A DNA stretch of 64,000 bases from Aquibium microcysteis (GCF_014495845.1 NZ_CP061080.1:733001-797000); one strand, 5' to 3'; positions 53,823-62,196 are shown, counted from the first letter of the stretch. The notes: generated by a model from the letters alone, not told the origin. A program made the numbers and translations.

Positions 53823-55610
53823 ATGAACAAGGCACATGTTGAAACCGGGCGGCGCGAGATGACCGGCGCCGAGATGGTCGTGCAGGCGCTGATCGACAAC
53901 GGCGTCGAGCACATCTTCGGCTATCCCGGCGGGGCGGTGCTGCCGATCTACGACGAACTCTTCCAGCAGGAGACCGTCCAGCACATCCTGGTCCGCCACG
54001 AGCAGGGCGCCGGCCACGCGGCCGAGGGCTATGCCCGCTCCACCGGCAAGGCGGGCGTCATGCTCGTCACGTCCGGTCCGGGCGCCACCAATGCGGTGAC
54101 GCCGCTGCAGGACGCGCTGATGGATTCGATCCCGCTCGTCTGCATCACCGGCCAGGTGCCCACCTCGCTGATCGGCTCCGACGCCTTCCAGGAATGCGAC
54201 ACGGTCGGCATCACCCGGCCCTGCACCAAGCACAACTGGCTGGTCAAGGACGTCAACGATCTCGCAGGCATCCTGCACGAGGCCTTCCAGGTCGCGACCA
54301 CCGGCCGCCCGGGACCCGTCGTCGTCGACATCCCCAAGGACGTCCAGTTCGCGAAGGGGATGTATACGCCGCCGCAGACCGCGCCGCGCTCCTCCTATCG
54401 CCCGAAGCTCCAGGGCGACCTGGAGCAGATCCGCGCCGCGGTCGAACTGATGGCGTCGGCGAAGCGGCCGATCATCTATTCGGGCGGCGGCGTCATCAAT
54501 TCGGGTCCGGAGGCCAGCCACCTGCTGCGCGAACTGGTCGAGCTGACCGGCTTCCCGATCACCTCGACGCTGATGGGCCTCGGCGCCTATCCGGCCAGCG
54601 GCCCGCGCTGGCTCGGCATGCTCGGCATGCACGGCACCTACGAGGCGAACATGGCCATGCACGACTGCGACGTGATGGTGTGCATCGGCGCGCGCTTCGA
54701 CGACCGGATCACCGGACGGCTGAATGCTTTCTCTCCCAACTCGCGCAAGATCCACATCGACATCGACCCGTCGTCCATCAACAAGAACGTTCGCACCGAG
54801 GTGCCGATCATCGGCGACGTCGGTCGCGTTCTGGAGGACATGGTGCGGCTGTGGCGTGCCGGCGCGAAGGCCGACAAGGCTGCGCTGCGGCCCTGGTGGG
54901 AGCAGATCGAACGCTGGCGCGCCCGCGACTCGCTGGCCTACCGGCCGAACGACGAGATCATCATGCCGCAATACGCCATCCAGCGGCTCTACGCGCTCAC
55001 CAAGGACCGCGACACCTACATCACCACCGAAGTCGGTCAGCACCAGATGTGGGCGGCCCAGCACTACGGCTTCGAGAAGCCGAACCGCTGGATGACGTCG
55101 GGCGGTCTCGGCACCATGGGCTACGGCTTGCCGGCCGCGCTCGGCGTCCAGATCGCCCATCCGGATGCGCTGGTCATCGACATCGCCGGCGACGCCTCCG
55201 TGCAGATGACGATCCAGGAGATGAGTGCGGCGGTGCAGTACGAGGCGCCGATCAAGATCTTCATCCTGAACAACCAGTACATGGGCATGGTGCGCCAGTG
55301 GCAGCAGCTCTTGCACGGCAACCGGCTGTCGCATTCCTACACCGAGGCGATGCCGGACTTCGTCAAGCTGGCGGAAGCCTATGGCGGTCACGGCATCCGC
55401 TGCGAGAAGCCGGGCGACCTCGACGGCGCGATCCAGGAGATGATCGACGTCAGGAAACCGGTGATCTTCGACTGCCGTGTGGCCAACCTCGCCAACTGCT
55501 TCCCGATGATCCCGTCCGGCAAGGCGCACAACGAGATGCTGCTCCCCGACGAGGCCACCGACGAGGCCGTTGCCAACGCCATCGACGCCAGGGGGCGGAT
55601 GCTGGTGTGA
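53823..55610 (+). CDS. ilvI: Acetolactate synthase, large catalytic subunit
   Basis: Encodes 595 residues. ThDP- and FAD-dependent condensation of pyruvate with pyruvate or 2-oxobutyrate, the first common step of valine, leucine and isoleucine synthesis. N-terminal GYPGGAVLPIYDEL with the catalytic-Glu region VRHEQGAGHAAEGYAR, a central FAD domain and the ThDP motif GDASVQMTIQEMSAA...ILNN are intact. Controlled by the upstream attenuator. Its regulatory subunit ilvH is separated from it by an inserted toxin-antitoxin pair. Confidence 0.95.
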   Translation: MNKAHVETGRREMTGAEMVVQALIDNGVEHIFGYPGGAVLPIYDELFQQETVQHILVRHEQGAGHAAEGYARSTGKAGVMLVTSGPGATNAVTPLQDALMDSIPLVCITGQVPTSLIGSDAFQECDTVGITRPCTKHNWLVKDVNDLAGILHEAFQVATTGRPGPVVVDIPKDVQFAKGMYTPPQTAPRSSYRPKLQGDLEQIRAAVELMASAKRPIIYSGGGVINSGPEASHLLRELVELTGFPITSTLMGLGAYPASGPRWLGMLGMHGTYEANMAMHDCDVMVCIGARFDDRITGRLNAFSPNSRKIHIDIDPSSINKNVRTEVPIIGDVGRVLEDMVRLWRAGAKADKAALRPWWEQIERWRARDSLAYRPNDEIIMPQYAIQRLYALTKDRDTYITTEVGQHQMWAAQHYGFEKPNRWMTSGGLGTMGYGLPAALGVQIAHPDALVIDIAGDASVQMTIQEMSAAVQYEAPIKIFILNNQYMGMVRQWQQLLHGNRLSHSYTEAMPDFVKLAEAYGGHGIRCEKPGDLDGAIQEMIDVRKPVIFDCRVANLANCFPMIPSGKAHNEMLLPDEATDEAVANAIDARGRMLV

Positions 55611-55620
55611 TTTGAAGGAA

Positions 55621-55652
55621 GACGCGGTAAGGCGTATAAGTCTTACCGCGTC
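55621..55652. promoter_or_regulatory. Perfect 11-base inverted repeat, antitoxin operator
   Basis: GACGCGGTAAG (55621-55631) and CTTACCGCGTC (55642-55652) form a perfect inverted repeat around a 10-base spacer holding TATAAG, a likely -10. It starts 11 bases after the ilvI stop and 48 bases before the antitoxin ATG. A TCTTACC direct copy follows. It is best explained as the autoregulatory operator of the toxin-antitoxin genes. It could also impede transcription from ilvI, but lacks a T run. Confidence 0.65.
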
Positions 55653-55668
55653 TTACCTGGAGGTGGCG

Positions 55669-55953
55669 ATGAACGCGCGGGCACGCATGTCGAGCAAGGG
55701 GCAGATCGTCGTACCGAAATCGGTGCGCGACGAGCTGGGCCTGACCGAAGGAACCGAGGTCGAGTTCGTGCGTCAGGGGCGAGGGGTCTTCGTCCAGCCG
55801 GTGCGCGCGTTCGATCCGAGGTTTCCGCCTCTGCCGCCCGGTGAATTCCTCAAACATGTCGTCAAGGCAGACCGGCCGTTTCCGACGGACGGGGAAATCG
55901 AGGACGCGATGCTGGCCGAGGCGGCAAGGCGGTTCGATGCCGATCGCGGTTGA
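55669..55953 (+). CDS. AbrB/MazE-type antitoxin
   Basis: Encodes 94 residues from ATG 55669 with GGAGG five bases upstream. The swapped-hairpin AbrB/SpoVT DNA-binding domain is residues 1-45 (RMSSKGQIVVPKSVRDELGL followed by EGTEVEFV). The C-terminal half (FPTDGEIEDAMLAEAARRF) should wrap the toxin. It overlaps the PIN gene by 17 bases. The upstream inverted repeat is its probable binding site. Confidence 0.85.
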   Translation: MNARARMSSKGQIVVPKSVRDELGLTEGTEVEFVRQGRGVFVQPVRAFDPRFPPLPPGEFLKHVVKADRPFPTDGEIEDAMLAEAARRFDADRG

Positions 55954-56332
55954 CACGAACGTCCTGGCCAGGGCGCTGGTCGACGACGGGTCGGAGCAGT
56001 CAGCGCGCGCACGGACATTGCTCGCGGAAGAAGACGTCTTCATCGGCGATACGGTCCTTCTCGAAACCGAATGGCTGTTGCGAAGTGTCATGAAGGTCGG
56101 GCGCGTCGACCTGGACCGCCTCTTCTCCGTGCTGGTCGCCACCACGAACGTCTCGTTCGCCGACCGGCGGCGGATCGCCAACTGCATCATCGCCCAGCGG
56201 ATGGGTCTCGATTTCGCCGACGCGCTGCATCTCTTCTCGGCGGACGGGAACGACGCCTTCGCTACCTTCGATCAGGACCTGCAGCACAAGTCCAAAACAC
56301 TCTCCAACGGCATACCCGTGGTGCCGGCTTAG
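55937..56332 (+). CDS. PIN-domain toxin (VapC-like ribonuclease)
   Basis: Encodes 131 residues. PIN acidic active-site residues: Asp in AVDTNVLARAL (about 5), Glu in VLLETEWLLRS (about 42), Asp in LDFADALHLFSA (about 95) and Asp in FATFDQDLQHK (about 113). Expected to cut RNA and be held inactive by the overlapping AbrB-type antitoxin. It ends 31 bases before ilvH, so the pair sits inside the ilv operon. Confidence 0.88.
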   Translation: MPIAVDTNVLARALVDDGSEQSARARTLLAEEDVFIGDTVLLETEWLLRSVMKVGRVDLDRLFSVLVATTNVSFADRRRIANCIIAQRMGLDFADALHLFSADGNDAFATFDQDLQHKSKTLSNGIPVVPA

Positions 56333-56363
56333 CAAGAACCAGAACCCTCACTCGGAAGCACCC

Positions 56364-56936
56364 ATGAACGCCCAGCTCCAGCCCACCGGCTCCGCCTATT
56401 TCATCGAACGGGAAACCGCCAAGCCCGAGGCGCACACGCTCTCGGTGCTGGTCGACAACGAACCGGGCGTGCTCGCCCGCGTCATCGGCCTGTTCTCGGG
56501 CCGCGGCTACAACATCGACAGCCTGACGGTCTCGGAGACCGAGCACGAGAGGCACCTGTCGCGCATCACCATCGTCACCCGCGGAACGCCGCAGGTGCTG
56601 GAGCAGATCAGGCACCAGCTCGAGCGCATCGTGCCGGTGCACCGGGTGGTGGATCTGACGGTGGTGGCGCGCGAGCGCGGCCACGACAGGCCGCTGGAGC
56701 GCGAGCTGGCGCTGGTCAAGGTGACGGGCACGGGGGACCAGCGGGTCGAGGCGCTGCGGCTGGCAGACGCCTTCCGCGCCAGCGTCATCGACGCCAACAC
56801 CGAACACTTCATCTTCGAGATCACCGGGCGCGTCTCCAAGATCGAGCAGTTCATCGCCATCATGAAGCCGCTCGGCCTGATCGAGGTCTGCCGTACCGGC
56901 GTCGCCGCGCTGAACCGCGGACCGGAAGGCATGTAG
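56364..56936 (+). CDS. ilvH: Acetolactate synthase, small regulatory subunit
   Basis: Encodes 190 residues. N-terminal ACT domain with LSVLVDNEPGVLARVIGLFSGRGYNIDSLTV, the valine-binding feedback site, and a C-terminal domain (about 95-175) with LALVKV and FIFEITGRVSKIEQFI. Binds IlvI and confers valine sensitivity. Displaced from ilvI by about 750 bases because of the toxin-antitoxin insertion. Confidence 0.95.
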   Translation: MNAQLQPTGSAYFIERETAKPEAHTLSVLVDNEPGVLARVIGLFSGRGYNIDSLTVSETEHERHLSRITIVTRGTPQVLEQIRHQLERIVPVHRVVDLTVVARERGHDRPLERELALVKVTGTGDQRVEALRLADAFRASVIDANTEHFIFEITGRVSKIEQFIAIMKPLGLIEVCRTGVAALNRGPEGM

Positions 56937-57340
56937 GCACCGGCCGCTCCCGCTGCCCGACGTCTGCACCGATCCGCTCGGGCGCTCCCGCGAGGCGATC
57001 GCCGCCTCGGTGGGACTTCGGCGCCCGGCGCGTCATCCCGGGCACGACGTCGCGCCGCGGTCTCTCGCCGCGCTCCGATGCGTCTCGGCCCACGGCGGTC
57101 GGCATTCGCGTGTCTGCTGGCGAAGGAGGAGGGCGTCCGCAGCCCGGGCGTCGCCCGTTCTCCGATGGTGCTTCGTGCCTGTGCCGGTCGGTCGATGGGG
57201 AACGCGCGGTCGGCCGGATCGCTGCCTTGCGGCGCATCTGCCTGATTTTTTGGCGTGCGACTGAAACTCCTCTGCCGGTTTCGTCGTGGCTTCGTCGTAG
57301 CCCTCGAAGAACGGGGGTCCAATCAGGGAGACCAAAGCCC
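56937..57340. other. Intergenic region before the fasciclin gene
   Basis: A 404-base stretch after ilvH. Several Arg-rich open frames are present on both strands, but none has family features or a good ribosome site. A locally T-rich segment (57241-57300) may contain the promoter of the fasciclin gene, but no consensus could be fixed. Confidence 0.35.
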
Positions 57341-57892
57341 ATGCGCATTCTGACAGCCACCATCCTCGCCGGCACCGTCGCGCTCTCCGCGTCCGCCTTC
57401 GCCAAGGACAATCCGATGGTCGGCGGCGCGGCCATGTATGCCGACAAGACCATCGTCGAGAACGCCGTCAACTCGGCGGATCACACCACGCTGGTGGCGG
57501 CCGTGCAGGCAGCCGGCCTGGTGGAGACGCTGTCAGGTCCCGGACCCTTCACCGTCTTCGCACCCACGAACGACGCGTTCGCCGCGCTGCCGGCCGGCAC
57601 CGTCGAGACGCTGCTGAAGCCGGAGAACAAGGAGCAGCTGACCAAGATCCTCACCTGCCACGTGGTGGCGGCCGAAGCCATGTCCGAGGCCATCGGCAAG
57701 ATGATCGCCGACGACAACGGCACCCACCCCGTCGACACCGTCGGCGGCTGCGTCCTGCAAGCCAAGATGGACGGCGACAAGATCACGCTGACGGACGAGA
57801 CCGGCGGCGTCGCCAGCGTCACGATCGCCGACGTCGATCAGTCGAACGGCGTCATCCACGTCATCGACAAGGTGCTGCTGCCCGCCTCCTGA
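57341..57892 (+). CDS. Secreted fasciclin (FAS1) domain protein
   Basis: Encodes 183 residues. Signal peptide about 1-21 (SAFA-K). One FAS1 domain with the two conserved boxes: H1 GPFTVFAPTNDAFAALPAG (about 68) and H2 GVIHVIDKVLLP at the C-terminus. Cys in LTCHVV and GGCVLQ could form a disulfide. Such proteins act in cell-surface adhesion. Single-gene unit followed by a strong hairpin. Confidence 0.9.
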   Translation: MRILTATILAGTVALSASAFAKDNPMVGGAAMYADKTIVENAVNSADHTTLVAAVQAAGLVETLSGPGPFTVFAPTNDAFAALPAGTVETLLKPENKEQLTKILTCHVVAAEAMSEAIGKMIADDNGTHPVDTVGGCVLQAKMDGDKITLTDETGGVASVTIADVDQSNGVIHVIDKVLLPAS

Positions 57893-57900
57893 ACGCGTGC

Positions 57901-57974
57901 CCGCCAGAGCCGCATCGTCGCGGCTGCATGAGCCTGGCGGGTGCCGGCGTCCCGCGCCCTGGGGCGCGGGACGC
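57901..57974 (+). terminator. Double hairpin after the fasciclin gene
   Basis: First hairpin: CCGCCAG (57901) pairs with CTGGCGG (57934), enclosing AGCCGC/GCGGCT. Second: GCGTCCCGCGCCC (57947-57959) pairs perfectly with GGGCGCGGGACGC (57962-57974), followed by ACTTTC. Likely transcription end for the fasciclin gene. The remaining gap to 58147 shows nothing else. Confidence 0.55.
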
Positions 57975-58147
57975 ACTTTCCCGACGGTCGCCCGAGTGCC
58001 TGCCGCATGATGGCACGCTATCGCCAGCGGGCCGCAGCCGGGCGCCTCGTCTCGGTCGCGATGCTCGCGACGTGACCGGCGCCGGGCCTCCATGCCGCCA
58101 TCATCGTCCGCTTGGGATGTCCGATCGCAGCGCAGCGGAGGCCGGTC

Positions 58148-59074
58148 ATGCTCGAACGCCTGCTGCCGAGCCGGATCGTCGTCATGATGATCCTGGCCGG
58201 CGGCCTCTATCTCGGTCCCTTCCTGGCGGGGCTGTCGCGGCAGCCGCCCTGGACGATCGGGGCTTTCGCGGCGATCATGCTTCTCTGGAGCGTTCTCTAT
58301 CGCAGCTCGTCCTGGCCGAGGCGTCCGGGCGACCTGGCGAAGCCTGAGGTCGTTGCCGCGCTGGTCGTCTCCGTCGTCGTCACCGCGGTGCTTGCGTCCG
58401 TGTTCCACCTCGCCGGGCTCGGCCTGTCCCACATTGCCGGCGCCTTGCCACTGCCCCTGCCTGTCGCCCTCTCCATCCCGATCCTCTGTATGGCCGCGGC
58501 GGTGATCGTGCAGTCTCCCCGCAAGGCGGCGCAGATGGACGCCTTCCTCGACGACGCGCTGCGCCAGCTGAAGGGTTTTCCCGCCGATCCGTCGCCTGCC
58601 GGACCGGATGCCGCCACCCTGGCCGTGGTGCGGGCGATCGGGGAACTGCCGCCGGATGCTCCGGTCTGCGACGTCGAAGCGATCGTCGGCGAGGCGGCCA
58701 TCGATGCTGCGGCGATGATTGCCGCCATCGACGCAATGGGCGTGCCCCCGCCGCGACCGGCCCTCGCGGCGGCCGTCCTCATCGTCACCGATCCGTCGGG
58801 CGGCTCCGCCCTTGCGGGGCGGAGCGAAGCCGGCTGGATCTTCGATGCGCTGCGCGGGGATGGCGAACTCGAGACCCTGTTCGCCGAGCGCGCGGTGGCG
58901 CTTCTGGCCGTGTCCCCGCACCTCTGGCGCGAGATGCCCTACGCCTACGACGTCGCCGAGGCGGCAGCCCGCAGCCCCGATCCGCAAGCCGCCCGCGCGC
59001 TCGACGACCTGTGCCGCCACCTCGACGCCCTCTCTCGGGCCGACGACGACGCCGGCCGAACCGACGCGGTGTGA
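58148..59074 (+). CDS. Membrane protein of unknown function
   Basis: Encodes 308 residues from ATG 58148 with GGAGG five bases upstream; an in-frame ATG 58112 would add 12. Four hydrophobic segments in the first 125 residues (RIVVMMILAGGLYLGPFLAG; WTIGAFAAIMLLWSVLY; VVAALVVSVVVTAVLASVF; VALSIPILCMAAAVIV). A soluble helical C-terminal domain of about 180 residues, rich in Ala and Asp, follows. No family recognised. Confidence 0.7.
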   Translation: MLERLLPSRIVVMMILAGGLYLGPFLAGLSRQPPWTIGAFAAIMLLWSVLYRSSSWPRRPGDLAKPEVVAALVVSVVVTAVLASVFHLAGLGLSHIAGALPLPLPVALSIPILCMAAAVIVQSPRKAAQMDAFLDDALRQLKGFPADPSPAGPDAATLAVVRAIGELPPDAPVCDVEAIVGEAAIDAAAMIAAIDAMGVPPPRPALAAAVLIVTDPSGGSALAGRSEAGWIFDALRGDGELETLFAERAVALLAVSPHLWREMPYAYDVAEAAARSPDPQAARALDDLCRHLDALSRADDDAGRTDAV

Positions 59075-59093
59075 CGTCGGGGAGGCTGCCGGG

Positions 59094-59763
59094 CTATGCT
59101 CCCCGCGCCGGTGACAGGAGGTCGTCGAGCAGTTCGGATCCCGGCGCCACGCCCGAAGCGAAGAGCCTGTCGCGGGCTCGCGTCGCGGCGACGTAGAGGA
59201 GCTGCCGCTCGGTCGCGATGACCTCGTCCAGCTCGAAGGCATCGGCAGGGGGCAGCGAGCGCGAAGAAGGTCTCCTCGATGGCCTTGCCGACGTCGGCGA
59301 GCCTGTCCTCCGGCACGCCGACGGACAGGAGCTGGCCCGTGTCGAGGCCAGCGAAGATCGACGGGAGAGGGGCCGGCGCCTCGAAGGTCATCGCGGCCTG
59401 CACGGGCACGGCAGGTCGCGCGATTTCCTCTACCCGCTCTCGCGCCTCCACGATCTGGATCGCGCCGGTCTTCGGATGCGCCTCGATGCGGCGGCGCTCT
59501 GCCCAGGCGTAGGCATCGTCGTGGTGGTCGACATAGGCGAGCATCAGGCTTCCGCCTGTCTTGTGAACGATGATGCGGATGTTCCGGCTGACCCGCACCG
59601 ACCAGAAGTTCTGATCTTTGGACGTGTCGATGCGGTGGAACTGGAGGCCGGGCCGATCCGGCTCCGTCATCAGCGTGAACGCCGTCAGCTGCGCCTGCTT
59701 CTGCTCGTCATTGGCGAGCTTGGCGAGGGAGGCGGTGAAGCTGTCGGCGAGGATGGTGGGCAT
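59094..59763 (-). pseudogene. UvrD-type helicase with internal deletion
   Basis: Residues 1-185 from ATG 59763 match the N-terminal region of a large UvrD-family ATP-dependent helicase (ILADSFTASLAKLANDEQ, RVSRNIRIIVHKTGGS, YVDHHDDAYAWAERRRIEAH). Near 59250 the frame shifts into a short segment with LLYVAATRARDRLF and a stop at 59094-59096. That segment is helicase motif VI and the C-terminal end. Walker A, Walker B and the rest of the motor (several hundred residues) are missing, so the product cannot be a helicase. Confidence 0.8.
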
Positions 59764-59765
59764 GG

Positions 59766-60197
59766 TCAACTCCCCGCGAGCGGGTCGAGGCAGGGGACGC
59801 CGAGCGGCTCGAAATGGCGCAGGTTGCGCGTGGCCACGGGCATTTCGCTTACCAGCGCCGTCGCTGCGATCAGAATGTCGGCATAGCCCGGATTCCGGCC
59901 GATCGCGTTGGCGCGATCAGAGAGCGTTCCGGCCTCCAGCGCTATCCTCGTACTGACCGGTACCAGGAAATCCGAAAACACCGCCATGGTGTGGTTGAAC
60001 CAGACCGACAGCGTTTCGGCCTTGCGCGCCGCGCCCGTGCGCTCCAGCCGCGCAATGCCCTGCCTGATCTCGCTCAAGGCGACGACCGGCAGGAAGAGGT
60101 GACCGTCATTGTCGCGGAACCACTGCGCGGCGGTCGCGCTAACCCGGCCCGGCGCGATTTCCGACACTACCGACGTGTCGACGAGAAACCCCTTCAC
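59766..60197 (-). CDS. PIN-domain toxin (VapC/FitB-like)
   Basis: Encodes 143 residues. PIN acidic residues: Asp in LVDTSVVSEIAPG (about 7), Glu in ALSEIRQGIARLE (about 43), Asp in PGYADILIAATAL (about 106) and a final conserved region ATRNLRHFEPLGV. This is the FitB/VapC subgroup, likely an RNase. It overlaps the antitoxin by four bases and ends three bases before the helicase remnant start. Confidence 0.9.
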   Translation of the reverse strand: MKGFLVDTSVVSEIAPGRVSATAAQWFRDNDGHLFLPVVALSEIRQGIARLERTGAARKAETLSVWFNHTMAVFSDFLVPVSTRIALEAGTLSDRANAIGRNPGYADILIAATALVSEMPVATRNLRHFEPLGVPCLDPLAGS

Positions 60198-60439
60198 AGG
60201 TCGATGTCGCGCAGCGGCGTGCGGTCGCGCTCGAATTCGATCCCGCCGGGGAAGGCGAGCAAATGCTCGGCGAAGCTCGGGGCCTCGGGATGCGGATAGA
60301 GCTTCGCGGCATCCTCCACCGGCACCAGCACGGCGGCGGGCTTGCCATGCTTGGTGATCGTGGTCGGCTCGCCGCGCTCGGCCGCGGCGATCAGCGCGGA
60401 AAGCTCGGCCTTGGCGTCGCGGACCTGCAAGTGTTTCAT
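60194..60439 (-). CDS. Phd/YefM-family antitoxin
   Basis: Encodes 81 residues from ATG 60439. The Phd/YefM DNA-binding fold is visible as VRDAKAELSALIAAAERGEP, TTITKHGKPAAVLVPVEDA. The C-terminal tail (FAEHLLAFPGGIEFERD) contacts the toxin. Direct GACTACAT repeats just upstream are the likely autoregulatory site. Confidence 0.88.
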   Translation of the reverse strand: MKHLQVRDAKAELSALIAAAERGEPTTITKHGKPAAVLVPVEDAAKLYPHPEAPSFAEHLLAFPGGIEFERDRTPLRDIDL

Positions 60440-60456
60440 GACTGGGCTCCTGGCGA

Positions 60457-60474
60457 GACTACATGTGACTACAT
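60457..60474. promoter_or_regulatory. Tandem repeat operator of the Phd/PIN pair
   Basis: GACTACAT occurs at 60457-60464 and again at 60467-60474, one helical turn apart. On the minus strand a TATATG -10-like element overlaps them. The antitoxin ATG is 18 bases downstream. Fits binding of a Phd-type dimer at its own promoter. Confidence 0.5.
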
Positions 60475-60800
60475 ATACGGGTCCGAGAAGGGAGGGACAA
60501 GCCGGACGCCGGCTGCCTGGCTCGTGTCGTGGTTGCGAGACGGGCGAGGGAGGCGGTGAAGGTCTCGGCGAGGATGGTCTTCCTGATCTCCACATACCGT
60601 GCCAGATTCATGCGCTTCCTGATCTCGGTGGCATAGGTGACTGGTATCTCGGCGCGGATTGCGAGTTCCTTCAAGGGCATGCCGTCGAGTTCCGCCGCGA
60701 ACTTGATTCCGAACAGATGTACCGACAGCGCCTGTTCGCGAGCCGCAATGCCTTGGTGATACATACGGGCCAGCTCTCGAGCGGCTTCATCGATTGTCAT
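60459..60800 (-). CDS. HTH-like protein whose end runs into a helicase 5' fragment
   Basis: Encodes 113 residues. Residues 1-72 form a compact helical unit with an HTH-like core (FGIKFAAELDGMPLKELAIRAEIPVTYATEIRKRM). From about residue 75 the sequence TILAETFTASLARLA repeats the start of the helicase remnant at 59763 (TILADSFTASLAKLA), then becomes Arg/Ser-rich and ends in the toxin-antitoxin promoter. The HTH part alone (about 75 residues) is probably the genuine protein; the tail is a rearrangement scar. Confidence 0.55.
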   Translation of the reverse strand: MTIDEAARELARMYHQGIAAREQALSVHLFGIKFAAELDGMPLKELAIRAEIPVTYATEIRKRMNLARYVEIRKTILAETFTASLARLATTTRARQPASGLSLPSRTRICSHM

Positions 60801-60844
60801 TTCCAGCTCTCCCTAGTCGGTCACCCACTTGAAGCCTCTTGCGC

Positions 60845-61678
60845 TCATTGCGGAAATCCGTTGGCTGCCCTGTGCTTCGCGAGAAAGGCTTGCATTCGAG
60901 CGGTCGGGTTCCGGGACAAGCGCATGTTCTCTTCCAGAAGGCCGCTATGCGAGGCCATCGCGCGATTAGCCAGAAGCACGCCATCCGGATCAAATGAGAT
61001 CAGCCCGGCATCGAAAAGGGCGTCGAGTGTTGCGACCAGCGGCAATCCGTTTTCGGGATCGAGACGCTCCTCATTGGTCGCGGCTCGCCACGGCAACAGA
61101 TGAGAGGCTCGAATGACCGCGACGAGCGAACATCCCGTGACAGCACACCGTCCATTCCAAAGGGCCAGGACACGTTTGCGGAATTTGCCCTGACCTATAC
61201 GAGCTGCGATTAGAGCTTTGCGCTCAGTGGGGGGAAGCGACACATCGTTAGCGATATCTGCGATATCGTCAGCGAGATCAGAAACTTGAGGCGATTTACG
61301 GCTTGGAAACTTGCTACCCGGAATCAGGCCGATGATGTATCCGCCTCGCTTCTCGAACGTCACGAGTTTTTGGAAAGACGGACCGATGGCGTCGAGACAT
61401 CCCGCGTCGACAGACCATCTGTTCCCGTCTCGGTCGACAAAGGCGTATGGAACAACGTCACCAGTCTCCTCGGCAATCTCGGCTATCTTGTCGATCAGAT
61501 ACTGTATTCGAGGCGTGCAACTTCCGAAGCCCCCCTCTAATCCTGATGGCGTGTAGTAGCGATGCTTTCGTGCTGAGAACGCTCCGGTCTTGCCTGGTTG
61601 CGGCGGGTCAATCCGGACATTCACCTTTACGAATTCATCGTCCTCAACAAGTCGCTTTTTCTTCGGATCCAGCGCCAT
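60845..61678 (-). CDS. HNH endonuclease (HNH_2-type)
   Basis: Encodes 277 residues. The C-terminal HNH region reads WNGRCAVTGCSLVAVIRASHLLPW, then NGLPLVATLDALFDAGLISF, the usual pattern for restriction-type HNH_2 nucleases; His/Asn metal-site residues are present. The N-terminal 170 residues are a probable DNA-recognition domain. Base composition is less GC-rich than the flanking genes, consistent with acquisition. It lies two bases after the methyltransferase remnant, so the two probably belonged to one restriction-modification operon. Confidence 0.82.
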   Translation of the reverse strand: MALDPKKKRLVEDDEFVKVNVRIDPPQPGKTGAFSARKHRYYTPSGLEGGFGSCTPRIQYLIDKIAEIAEETGDVVPYAFVDRDGNRWSVDAGCLDAIGPSFQKLVTFEKRGGYIIGLIPGSKFPSRKSPQVSDLADDIADIANDVSLPPTERKALIAARIGQGKFRKRVLALWNGRCAVTGCSLVAVIRASHLLPWRAATNEERLDPENGLPLVATLDALFDAGLISFDPDGVLLANRAMASHSGLLEENMRLSRNPTARMQAFLAKHRAANGFPQ

Positions 61679-61679
61679 C

Positions 61680-62133
61680 TCACACCCCGAACACCTTCAA
61701 CACCTCGTCCCCGAAGTGATTGATCACCTTCACAGCGATCCGCCCCGTCGCCGGCCTCGCAAACGGCCGTGACGTGTCCGAGTAAAGCGTCCCCCACGCG
61801 TCTTCGTCGATCTCCGCCTTCAGCGCCGTCTTCAGCGACTTGTAGGGGTCGTTCGCGCCGAGAAAGTAGGCGTGGCGGACGAAGAAGCTTTCCTCGTTGT
61901 AGTCGGTGTCGATGAACCAGGCGGCGATGCCCTTGGTGTCGGTGGAGCGGATGTCGCCCGTCGAAGGGTCGAACACGTCGACGCCGTTGACCTTCACCTG
62001 GATCTCGCCGGCCGGCGTCTCGATCAGGTCGATGTCCGGCTCGCCGAAGACGACGAAGAGGTTGCCCTTGCCCGTGTTTTTCAGGTCCTCGGCCATGTGC
62101 AGGTCGGGGTTCATGCGGGCTTTCAGGATCGGA
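61680..62133 (-). pseudogene. DNA methyltransferase (type III-like) C-terminal fragment, cut by IS21
   Basis: About 150 codons remain, ending with GRIAVKVINHFGDEVLKVFGV. The segments NLFVVFGEPDIDL, GVDVFDPSTGDIRS and FIDTDYNEESFFVRHAYFLG match the C-terminus of large adenine-specific methyltransferases of type III-like systems. The catalytic domains are absent because the IS21-family element begins at about 62134; the rest may lie beyond its other end, outside the window. Confidence 0.75.
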
Positions 62134-62146
62134 TGTGAATCGGCAT

Positions 62147-62196
62147 GCAATTTTGACCCCCTAGACGGGAGGATCGGCGTCCAATTTTGACCCCCC
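62147..62196. repeat. Repeated terminal motif of the IS21-family element
   Basis: CAATTTTGACCCCC occurs at 62148-62161 and again at 62182-62195. IS21-family elements carry such multiple repeats inside their ends as transposase-binding sites. Confidence 0.75.
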
